A stretch of 39,824 nt of DNA from DASWIP01 sp036397635 (GTDB lineage Bacteria > Actinomycetota > AC-67). Shown here in pieces: positions 33,167 to 39,824 of the stretch. Position numbers and translations under genes: made by a program. A model generated the notes under the pieces. The model searched no databases. It worked only from the letters and a program-made list of their open reading frames with translations, and was not told the DNA's origin. Positions within the stretch are counted from its first letter, which is position 1. Every line of letters starts with the position of its first letter. Location of the stretch: positions 1 through 39,824 of the forward strand of contig DASWIP010000130.1 of NCBI GenBank assembly GCA_036397635.1. Reading direction: 5' to 3'.

Positions 33167-33174
33167 ACGCGCCC

Positions 33175-34269
33175 CTACCGCCGAAGGAACGAGGGGATGT
33201 CCTCGAGGTCTTCGTCGGCGTCGAAGACGACCGTGCGACGAGGGGCCGACGGCTCCTCGTCGAGGGAAAGGTCCAGGTCGTCATCCTCCAGCGCCAGCGC
33301 GGACCCCACCTCGCGGCTCGGCCAACGCTCGAACCCGGCCGCAACAACGGTGACGCGAACCTCGTCACCCAGGGAATCGTCGATCGCGGTTCCGAAGATC
33401 ACGTTGGCATCCGGGTGGGCGTGGTCGGAGATGATGCGCGCGGACTCGTTCACTTCGTACAAGGTGAGCTCACTGCCACCGGTGATGTTCAGCAGGATGC
33501 CGCGCGCACCGTCGATCGACGCCTCGAGCAGCGGTGAGGAGATCGCCGACCGTGCCGCCTCGACCGCACGGGCTTCCCCGCGCGCGTTGCCCACGCCCAT
33601 CAGCGCCGACCCGGCATCGGTCAGGATCGCCTTTACGTCGGCGAAGTCCAGGTTGATCAGACCGGGAGTGGTGATCAGATCCGTGATGCCCTGCACGCCC
33701 TGCATCAGGACCATGTCGGCCATCTTGAACGCGTCGAGGATCGTCGTGTTCTCGTCGGCTACGTCCAGCAAGCGGTCGTTGGGGATGATGATGAGCGTGT
33801 CGACCTTGTCCTTGAGCTGCTGGATGCCGCGCTCGGCGGACTCCGCACGCACCTTGCGTTCGAAGGTGAACGGACGAGTCACGACGCCGATCGTCAGCGC
33901 GCCCATCGCCTTGGCGATCTCAGCCACGACAGGTGCGCCACCGGTCCCGGTGCCGCCGCCCTCGCCGGCGGTCACGAAGACCATGTCGGCGCCCTTGAGC
34001 ACCTCTTCGATGGTCTCCCGCGCTTCGTCGACAGCCTTGCGGCCGGTGTCTGGATCGGAGCCCGCCCCGAGGCCCCGTGTGATCTCGCGCCCGATGTCGA
34101 GCTTCAGATCCGCATCCGACATCAACAGCGCCTGCGCGTCGGTGTTGATGGCGATGAACTCGACGCCTTTGAGGCCTTCCTCGATCATTCGGTTGACGGC
34201 GTTCACACCGCCGCCGCCGATGCCCACGACCTTGATCACCGCGAGGTAGTTCTGCGGCGTGGCTGCCAT
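33175..34269 (-). CDS. ftsZ: Cell division GTPase FtsZ
   Basis: Tubulin-like protein that forms the Z-ring. 364 residues. GTP-binding signature GGGTGTG (104-110) in the actinobacterial form GEGGGTGTGGAP, T7 loop NLDFAD (206-211), and GIGGGGVNAVNRM near the start. The C-terminal linker is acidic and ends DIPSFLRR, the binding tail for SepF. AGGGGG lies 8 nt before the ATG. The gene has a 357-bp upstream gap with its own promoter and a structured leader, and is separate from ftsQ. Confidence 0.99.
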   Translation of the reverse strand: MAATPQNYLAVIKVVGIGGGGVNAVNRMIEEGLKGVEFIAINTDAQALLMSDADLKLDIGREITRGLGAGSDPDTGRKAVDEARETIEEVLKGADMVFVTAGEGGGTGTGGAPVVAEIAKAMGALTIGVVTRPFTFERKVRAESAERGIQQLKDKVDTLIIIPNDRLLDVADENTTILDAFKMADMVLMQGVQGITDLITTPGLINLDFADVKAILTDAGSALMGVGNARGEARAVEAARSAISSPLLEASIDGARGILLNITGGSELTLYEVNESARIISDHAHPDANVIFGTAIDDSLGDEVRVTVVAAGFERWPSREVGSALALEDDDLDLSLDEEPSAPRRTVVFDADEDLEDIPSFLRR

Positions 34270-34542
34270 ACGCGACCCCCTACTCTCTCTTCGGCCCGGG
34301 CGGACCGAACTCTTCCTCTCGAGATGAACGCGCTGTACCCCGCGGCGTGAGCCGCGGAGCCGTGGTCCTCACCTCAGGACCGGCGCGTTACACGGACGGG
34401 TGAAGTCCCGGTTGAGACTTCCACCGTACGCGCTGGGGAAGACGCGCGCAGACCGGTGATCCCGATCATTTTCGCAGGTCAGTGAGGGTGCTAAACCTCT
34501 ACTTCATCTTCATAGTTATGTAAACCTCAACTGACGGTGCAG
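34270..34542 (-). ncRNA. Candidate structured ftsZ leader RNA
   Basis: About 270 nt between the inferred promoter and ftsZ. It contains three adjacent perfect or near-perfect hairpins (34340-34357, stem 7; 34364-34381, stem 6; 34399-34425, stem 6 plus 3), all in the transcript strand. No known leader class recognised. Confidence 0.4.
34340..34425 (-). repeat. Three consecutive hairpins in the ftsZ leader
   Basis: CCGCGGC/GCCGCGG around a 4-nt loop; GGTCCT/AGGACC around a 6-nt loop; GAAGTC/GACTTC plus GGT/ACC around an 8-nt loop. Spacing between them is 6 and 17 nt. None has a T-tract. Confidence 0.6.
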
Positions 34543-34572
34543 AATGTACCCCAGGGGTCGACCTCAAGTCAA
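34543..34572 (-). promoter_or_regulatory. Promoter of ftsZ
   Basis: Minus-strand TTGACT (34567-34572), 18-bp spacer, TACATT (34543-34548). It lies 55 bp beyond the ftsQ stop and some 270 bp before ftsZ, inside the largest gap of the cluster. Confidence 0.6.
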
Positions 34573-34626
34573 CCCGGAGGCATGAGGAGATTTCCCGCTC
34601 TTCGCGGCCCGAGAAGCGCCGTGCGG

Positions 34627-35403
34627 CTATGCGATCTTCGCGGCAGGGCGCTCGGGTGATCGAACGTCGAGGCGGATCAGCCGCTTGCGGTCGCCCGAGA
34701 CGCGCTCGCGCACCAGAGAGATCGCGTCCACCTTCTCGACGATGCGCTCTGCGGGACCGAACAGCACCCGCGTGCGGCCGAGCATGAACACGAAGCCTTC
34801 GCCCTCGATGGGCTCGAACGATCCGAGCTGCCGCCGCATCGGTTCCGGCATCGCGTTCCAGATCTCCAACACCGCAGCCGAAGTCCCTCGCGGCAGCACG
34901 GCCCCAACGCCCGGTGCACGTGGGATCGCGATGAGCGGGATCGCGCCGTCGGCGCGGACGCCCTCGGGGACCGGCTGGCCGTCCTCGTCGAGCAGCCATC
35001 GGCGTGACCCCGACTGGATCTCTACGGCTGGGGAACGTTCGACCACCACGATGCGAAGGGCGAGGGATCCATCCCGCTCGACCCGTGCCTCCCTGACGCC
35101 GGGGAGTCGCTGAACGCGCGCGGCGACCGCATCCAGGTCGACGCCGAGGACGCTTTCCCCGATCCGGAGCCCGCTCGCCTCGACGACCGCGGCCGGATCG
35201 ATCGAGCGCGCGCCGACGACGTCGACGCGCGCGAGGTCGAACAACAGCGACCGGCTCACGATCACGCCTCCGGCCACCGCCCCGGCGAGCAATAGCAGGC
35301 CGATGCCGATCCTTCGCCGGCGACGGCGCTGCTGCGACCGGACCGCGCGCCGGCGCGCAGCCAGGCGGGGCGAGCGAACGACCTTATCCAGCGTCGCGTC
35401 CAT
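34627..35403 (-). CDS. ftsQ: Cell division protein FtsQ
   Basis: 258 residues: a basic cytoplasmic N-terminus (RRRRR near 27-32), one TM helix (33-52), the POTRA domain (about 55-130, VDVVGARSIDPAAVVEASGL then RVQRLPGVREARVERDG) and a beta domain to the end. It belongs to the FtsQBL divisome subcomplex, extracytoplasmic. Starts inside the murB 3' end (20-bp overlap). The long Arg-rich N-terminus fits actinobacterial FtsQ. Confidence 0.93.
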   Translation of the reverse strand: MDATLDKVVRSPRLAARRRAVRSQQRRRRRRIGIGLLLLAGAVAGGVIVSRSLLFDLARVDVVGARSIDPAAVVEASGLRIGESVLGVDLDAVAARVQRLPGVREARVERDGSLALRIVVVERSPAVEIQSGSRRWLLDEDGQPVPEGVRADGAIPLIAIPRAPGVGAVLPRGTSAAVLEIWNAMPEPMRRQLGSFEPIEGEGFVFMLGRTRVLFGPAERIVEKVDAISLVRERVSGDRKRLIRLDVRSPERPAAKIA

Positions 35404-36331
35404 CCGGGACCTCCTCGAAGTCTCCGATCATCTTCAGCTCGGGTTCCAGCTCGACGCCGGTCTGCTCGCGCACGCGTCGCTGGATCCAGCGGATCAACGT
35501 GTAGACCTCGTTCGCCGTGGCGGCCGGCTCGGTGACGATGAAGTTCGCATGCACCTCGGAGATGCGCGCCGCCCCGACCCTGGCGCCTTTGCCGCAGACC
35601 TGCTCGACAAGGCGGCCGGCGGAGTCCCCGGGTGGGTTCTTGAAGACGCTCCCCCCGTTGGGCAGGCTCAGGGGCTGATTGGCCCGGCGCCATTCACGGA
35701 CCTCGCGCATCTCCCGCTCGATCTCGTCCCGGCTGCCCGGTGTGAGCCCAAGTCGGGCGGTTATCACGATCGCATCGGAGGGCAGCCGGGACGTCCGGTA
35801 GGCGAAACCCGCCTCGGCTACCGGCAGGGTCGAGACCCGCATCTCACTCATCAGGTACAGGTCCGCCGAGACGAGCACATCGCGGATCTCGCGTCCGTGC
35901 GCCCCGGCGTTCATGCGGACCCCTCCCCCGAGGCTCCCGGGGATCGCGGCGCCGAACTCGAACCCGGTCAGGCCGTGATCCATCGCCAGCGACGCCAGCG
36001 CGGGCAGCGGCATGGCCGCGCCGGCCACTATCGCGGCGTCCTCGACTCGGGCCCAGCGAAACCCGCCGCCGAGCCGAACCACGATGCCGGGGAAGCCATG
36101 GTCGGAGACCAGCATGTTCGAGCCGCGTCCGACGATCAGCACGGGCACGGAGGTCTCGCGGACCGCGGCGGCCAGCGCGGCCAGATCCTCGTCGCCGGCA
36201 GCCTCCAGGTATACCCCGGCAGGCCCCCCGATCCGATACGAGGTCAGCGGCCCGATCGGTGCGTCTCGCTTGACCGAGCCGTGCGCCCGCGCCTCCATGG
36301 TGGCCGCGGCCGCATCGATCGCATCGCCCAT
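35384..36331 (-). CDS. murB: UDP-N-acetylenolpyruvoylglucosamine reductase MurB
   Basis: FAD enzyme that reduces the enolpyruvyl group to give UDP-MurNAc. 315 residues. Motifs YRIGGPAGVYLE, GRGSNMLVSD, IPGSLGGGVRMNAGAHG, and NGGSVFKNPPGDSAG with the catalytic Ser. Residues VHANFIVT precede the C-terminal part. The ATG at 36331 begins the recognisable protein; a GTG at 36361 in frame, lying in a tandem repeat, could add ten residues. Upstream open frame in murC's tail is not coding. Having murB in the cluster between murC and ftsQ is as in many bacteria but not all actinobacteria. Confidence 0.95.
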   Translation of the reverse strand: MGDAIDAAAATMEARAHGSVKRDAPIGPLTSYRIGGPAGVYLEAAGDEDLAALAAAVRETSVPVLIVGRGSNMLVSDHGFPGIVVRLGGGFRWARVEDAAIVAGAAMPLPALASLAMDHGLTGFEFGAAIPGSLGGGVRMNAGAHGREIRDVLVSADLYLMSEMRVSTLPVAEAGFAYRTSRLPSDAIVITARLGLTPGSRDEIEREMREVREWRRANQPLSLPNGGSVFKNPPGDSAGRLVEQVCGKGARVGAARISEVHANFIVTEPAATANEVYTLIRWIQRRVREQTGVELEPELKMIGDFEEVPDGRDAG

Positions 36332-36450
36332 CGCGCCCCACCGCTCGGTCGCGCTGCTCACCGCGCGCCCCACCGTTCGGTCGCACCGCTCACTGCGCGC
36401 CCCACCGGTCGGTTTGCGCCGCTCACCGCGCGCCCCGCTGCTCGATCGCC
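36331..36450. repeat. 32/33-bp tandem repeat at the murC-murB junction
   Basis: Three and a part copies: 36331-36362, 36363-36394, 36395-36427 and a partial 36428-36450, each beginning GCGCGCCCCACCG and containing CGGT and GCTCAC (GTGAGC on the coding strand). The last copy lies in the end of murC, so the array looks like a duplication of the murC 3' end and its stop codon. Confidence 0.75.
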
Positions 36451-37823
36451 CGGACGATCTCTTCGCCGAGCACGGTGACATCGCCGGCGCCGATGGTCAG
36501 CACCAGATCGCCCGCACGCGCGCGCGCCGACACGTACCCCGGCACGTCGGCACGGCGCGGCAAGTAGGCAACGCGCCTCGACGGCTGCTGCTCGAGCACG
36601 CCGTCCACCACGAGCTTGCCGGTGATGCCGGGCTGCGGCTCCTCGCGCGCCCCGTACACGTCGGTCACCACGACCAGGTCCGCGGCGGCCAGCGCAGCGC
36701 CGAGCGCGCGGCCGAAGAACGCGGTGCGCGAGTACAGGTGCGGCTGGAACACCGCGACGATGCGACCGGGCCGCTGCTCGCGCGCCGCCTCGAGCAGCGC
36801 CGCCACCTCGGTCGGATGGTGCGCGTAGTCGTCCACGACGCGCACGCCGTGTGCGATCCCGCGCACCTGGAAGCGCCGCTCGACCCCGGAAAAAACGGCG
36901 AGCGCGCGCGCCGTCGCGTCGAATGGTACCCCCACCGTATCCGCGACCGCGATCGCGGCCAGCGCGTTGCGCGCGTTGTGCGCGCCGGGGACGTTCAGGT
37001 GAACCGAGCCGACCTCGGTTCCGTCGCGGGTCACCGCCAGCACCTGGCCGCCATCGGCGAGCTCGCGCGCGCCCCGCCAGGTCCCCTCGTCGAGCCCGTA
37101 GGTGATCAGCGGCCGCGAGACCCGGCCGGCGACCGCCCGGACGCCCGGATCGTCGAGGCAGGCGACCACGGCGCCCTCGGCCGGCACGTTCCCCATGAAG
37201 GCCAGGAAGGTTTCGCGGACCTCGCTCTCGTCGGCGTAGTGGTCCATGTGCTCGGCCTCGATGTTGGTGACCACGGCGATCTCGGGCGCAAGCCACAGGA
37301 ACGACCCATCGCTCTCATCGGCTTCGGCGACCAGCCACGCTCCCTCCCCGTGGTGCGCATTGGTCCCTTGTTCGTTCAGGTGACCGCCGACCAGGAAGCT
37401 GGGGTCAAGGCCTGCGCGCTGGAGCACGAGCGCGATCATCGACGTGGTGGTGGTCTTGCCGTGCGTTCCCGAGACCGCGACCCCGCGCCGGTCCCGCATC
37501 AGCAGCGCGAGCACTTGCGCGCGATGCAGCACCGGGATGTCGGCCGCGCGCGCGGCGCGCAGCTCGGGATTGCTCTCCCGGATCGCCGAGGACACGATCA
37601 CCGCGGCCGCGTCGCGGAGGTTGGCCGGATCATGCCCGATCGAGATGCGCGCGCCCAGCGCCTCGAGCGCCGCCAGGTCGATCGTCCGCTTCATGTCCGA
37701 TCCCCTGACGCGCATCCCGCGCGCGAGCATCACCTTGGCGATCGCGCTCATCCCGGCGCCGCCGATGCCGAGCAGGTGCACCGGATCCAGGTCCTGCAGG
37801 ATCGAGATGCGCGCCTCAGCCAC
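36423..37823 (-). CDS. murC: UDP-N-acetylmuramate-L-alanine ligase MurC
   Basis: Adds L-Ala to UDP-MurNAc, ATP-dependent. 466 residues. N-terminal Rossmann LLGIGGAGMSAIAKV; P-loop GTHGKTTTT (119-127); AEADESDGSFLWL; NIEAEHMDHY; VDDYAHHPTEV near the C-terminus; all diagnostic for MurC. GTG at 37823 overlaps the murG stop by 8 bp; ATG at 37832 is a good alternative. Ends with RGAR at the edge of the tandem repeat. Supplies the next step after MurB. Confidence 0.97.
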   Translation of the reverse strand: MAEARISILQDLDPVHLLGIGGAGMSAIAKVMLARGMRVRGSDMKRTIDLAALEALGARISIGHDPANLRDAAAVIVSSAIRESNPELRAARAADIPVLHRAQVLALLMRDRRGVAVSGTHGKTTTTSMIALVLQRAGLDPSFLVGGHLNEQGTNAHHGEGAWLVAEADESDGSFLWLAPEIAVVTNIEAEHMDHYADESEVRETFLAFMGNVPAEGAVVACLDDPGVRAVAGRVSRPLITYGLDEGTWRGARELADGGQVLAVTRDGTEVGSVHLNVPGAHNARNALAAIAVADTVGVPFDATARALAVFSGVERRFQVRGIAHGVRVVDDYAHHPTEVAALLEAAREQRPGRIVAVFQPHLYSRTAFFGRALGAALAAADLVVVTDVYGAREEPQPGITGKLVVDGVLEQQPSRRVAYLPRRADVPGYVSARARAGDLVLTIGAGDVTVLGEEIVRAIEQRGAR

Positions 37824-38922
37824 GGCGCACATCCAACAGCGAAGCCAGCCACTCGGCCATCTCCTGGGCCGCCCGCGGCCGCGCCACCGACGACGCCGAC
37901 TCCGCCATGCGCGCGCGCCGCTCGTCATCCGACAGGATCTCCTCGAGCAGCGCGCCGAGCCGCTCGCCGTCCAGCGCGTCGTCGGCGATCACCTCGGCCG
38001 CCCCGGCGTCGACCAGCAGGCGCGCGTTCGCGTCCTGCTCGCGGCGCCGCGCGTGGGGGAACGGGATCAGGATCGACGGCAGTCCGCAGACGGCGAGCTC
38101 ATGGACCGTAGAGGCGCCCGCGCGGCCGACGACCACGTCGGCGGCCGCGTACGCAAGGTCCATCCGCTCCAGGTACGGCAGCACCCTCACGAGCAGCTTG
38201 CCCTCCGGCACCGAGCCCGCGACCTCATCCCCGTGCGCGCGCCCGGTACCGATCAGCACCTGGACGTCGTCGCGGTCACGCCAGCGCTCGGCCAGCGCGA
38301 TCGCAGCCGCGTTCAGCCGTGTCGCCCCGAGGCTCCCGCCGAAGATCAACACGGTACGCCGGTCACCGGCCAGCTCGAACGCGGCGAGCGCCTCGTCGCG
38401 CTGTCCTGCGAGCTGCTCGCCGCGAAGCTCCTCGCGCACGGGCAGTCCGACCAACGTCGCGTGACGCAGCATCCCGACGGTCTGCGGGAACGACACCGCG
38501 ACGTGCCGCGTGACGCGCGCGCCGACCTCGTTCGCCAGACCGGGGACCGCGTTCTGCTCGTGCAACAGGATCGGCAGCCTGAGAGTGCGGGCGGCGAGCA
38601 CGACCGGGATGCTCGGGTAGCCGCCCATGCCGAGCACGACGTCCGCCGCGAGACGCCGGAGGATCCTGCGCGCCTGCACGGTCGCGGGAAGGACCGAGGC
38701 GGCGGACAGCACGCCGGCCGCCGAACGGGTGAACGGTCGCATCGACGTCAGGTGCAGCGGGTACCCGGCTTCGGGGACGAGCCTGCTTTCCATGCCTCGC
38801 GCCGTCCCCACGAACGCGACGGTGGCATCGGGAAGACGGCGCTCGAACGCGGCGGCGACGGCGAACGCGGGGATGAGATGGCCGCCGGTCCCTCCGGCCG
38901 CGATAACCAGCGACGCGCTCAT
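37816..38922 (-). CDS. murG: UDP-GlcNAc:lipid I transferase MurG
   Basis: Makes lipid II from lipid I on the inner face of the membrane. 368 residues. Motifs GGTGGHLIPAFAVA, RGMESRLVPEAGYP, LHEQNAVPGLANEV, GGSLGATRLN, GRAGASTVHELAVCGLPSILIPFPHA. ATG at 38922 overlaps the ftsW stop by 4 bp (ATGA), so the two are coupled. GT28 family. Confidence 0.97.
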   Translation of the reverse strand: MSASLVIAAGGTGGHLIPAFAVAAAFERRLPDATVAFVGTARGMESRLVPEAGYPLHLTSMRPFTRSAAGVLSAASVLPATVQARRILRRLAADVVLGMGGYPSIPVVLAARTLRLPILLHEQNAVPGLANEVGARVTRHVAVSFPQTVGMLRHATLVGLPVREELRGEQLAGQRDEALAAFELAGDRRTVLIFGGSLGATRLNAAAIALAERWRDRDDVQVLIGTGRAHGDEVAGSVPEGKLLVRVLPYLERMDLAYAAADVVVGRAGASTVHELAVCGLPSILIPFPHARRREQDANARLLVDAGAAEVIADDALDGERLGALLEEILSDDERRARMAESASSVARPRAAQEMAEWLASLLDVRRG

Positions 38923-39824
38923 CGCGACGGCGGCGACCTCCGCGTGCGGGTCGCCGTGCGGGTCGCCGTGCGGGTCGCCGTGCGTGTCGCCGTGCGGGTC
39001 GCGGCGGTGCCGGCGGCGGCGCCGGTGGTGGCGACTTCGGCGGCATGCTCGCGATGAGGCGGCCAGACCTCTTGCCGGGCGATGTTGATCAGGATCCCGA
39101 GCGCGATCAGCGTGAACACGAGCGAGGAGCCACCGAAGGACACCAGCGGCAGCGGGATACCGGTGATCGGGAGGAGCCCGGTCACCGCGCCCATGTTGAC
39201 GACCGCCTGCCCGGCGATCCACGCGGTGATCCCGCCGGCGACGATGCGGCCGAATGCATCCGGCGCGCGCCGCGCGATCCGGATCCCCGCGTAGGTCAGC
39301 ACGGCGAACAGTCCGATGACGGCGAAGGTGCCGAGCAGCCCGACCTCCTCACCGATGATCGAGAAGATGAAGTCGGTGTGCGCGTTGGGCACGTAGAGCC
39401 ATTTCTGCCGGCTGGCGCCCAGCCCGACGCCGAACAGCCCGCCCGACCCGAGCGCGATCTGGCTCTGCACAGCTTGATAGCCGGCGTTGAGCGGATCGCT
39501 GAACGGATCCAGGAACGACAGCAGGCGCGCGCGCCGGTATCCCTCGGACAGCGACAGCACCATCGCGGCGCCCATCCCGCTCGCCCCGAGCAGCGCGAGC
39601 ACGCGTATGCGCGCGCCGGCGACGTAGATGATCGCGAACGTGATCCCGCCGAGGATCAGCGTCGTCCCCAGGTCCGGCTGCAGCATCACCAGTCCGCCGA
39701 TCAGCCCGGCCAGGATCCCGATCGGGACCAGGACCTGTTTCACCGTGCGCAGCCGCGGTCCTTTGCGCACCGCCAGGTCGGCACCCACCAGCACCAGCGC
39801 GAGCTTCGCCAGCTCTGAGGGCTG
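38919..39824 (-). CDS. ftsW: Septal SEDS glycosyltransferase FtsW, 5' end off the window
   Basis: Lipid II polymerase of the divisome. The last 301 codons are present. QPSELAKLALVLV at the window edge, QPDLGTTLIL, LSFLDPFSDPLNAGYQAVQSQIALGSGG, NAHTDFIFSIIGEEVGLLG and TGIPLPLVSFGGSS are family motifs; the C-terminal TM helices follow. The tail after the last TM helix is a 12-bp-repeat-coded ATRT series, ending in RRSPPSR. Coupled to murG by ATGA. Confidence 0.97.
   Translation of the reverse strand, partial: QPSELAKLALVLVGADLAVRKGPRLRTVKQVLVPIGILAGLIGGLVMLQPDLGTTLILGGITFAIIYVAGARIRVLALLGASGMGAAMVLSLSEGYRRARLLSFLDPFSDPLNAGYQAVQSQIALGSGGLFGVGLGASRQKWLYVPNAHTDFIFSIIGEEVGLLGTFAVIGLFAVLTYAGIRIARRAPDAFGRIVAGGITAWIAGQAVVNMGAVTGLLPITGIPLPLVSFGGSSLVFTLIALGILINIARQEVWPPHREHAAEVATTGAAAGTAATRTATRTATRTATRTATRTRRSPPSR
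38944..39003. repeat. 12-bp tandem repeat coding the FtsW tail
   Basis: Five copies of GTGCGGGTCGCC (plus-strand sense), the fourth with T for G and the last ending in G. On the coding strand it gives the repeating ATRT tail of FtsW. A 12-bp unit keeps frame, so copy-number changes would be tolerated. Confidence 0.85.

Overview
The window is high-GC bacterial chromosome, densely packed, with about 42 genes. Several features point to an actinobacterium, probably outside the well-studied genera: the FtsZ signature GEGGGTGTGGAP, a cell-division cluster with SepF, YggT and DivIVA but no FtsA, a trp-linked membrane protein typical of actinobacteria, and -10 boxes of the TANNNT type with two apparently leaderless starts. 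No tRNA, rRNA, insertion sequence or CRISPR array was seen.

Layout. 1-582: 5' part of trpC (runs off the left edge). 604-4280: a minus-strand set, secreted DUF5666-like protein, then response regulator, histidine kinase and M28 peptidase lipoprotein, which overlap each other and lead into trpC. 4445-7707: a lower-GC accessory patch with a degenerate-receiver LuxR regulator, a receiver-like small protein, a divergent secreted HExxH metalloprotease, a small lipoprotein and a uracil-DNA glycosylase remnant. 7911-8675: membrane-anchored coiled-coil protein. 8730-17481: one long minus-strand his-trp operon, hisD-hisC-hisB-hisH-hisA-cupredoxin-hisF-methyltransferase-hisI-trpE-trp membrane protein, mostly joined by 1 to 14 bp overlaps. 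The usual next gene, trpC, lies 8.1 kb further on, behind the two-component operon.

17544-25194: Lon-N protein (+), then on the minus strand dnaE with a small LuxR-type HTH gene, and lspA-rluD-methyltransferase behind a TraR/DksA zinc-finger gene with a histone-H1-like N-terminus. 25439-29573: ileS and a degenerate YchF on the plus strand. 29578-39824: on the minus strand the division and wall cluster, in transcription order ftsW-murG-murC-murB-ftsQ-ftsZ-pgeF-yggS-sepF-yggT-divIVA, ending with a two-helix membrane protein that has a long Lys/Ala tail.

How it fits together: the right half makes lipid II, the septal polymerase and the Z-ring with its membrane anchors; the middle makes histidine and starts the tryptophan pathway; the left accessory part looks like a regulated secretion/proteolysis module inserted into the trp genes. 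The most interesting points are that insertion, the pseudo-receiver/metalloprotease locus, the membrane protein with the H1-like tail beside the division genes, a perfect operator-like palindrome on the dnaE promoter, and a structured ftsZ leader.
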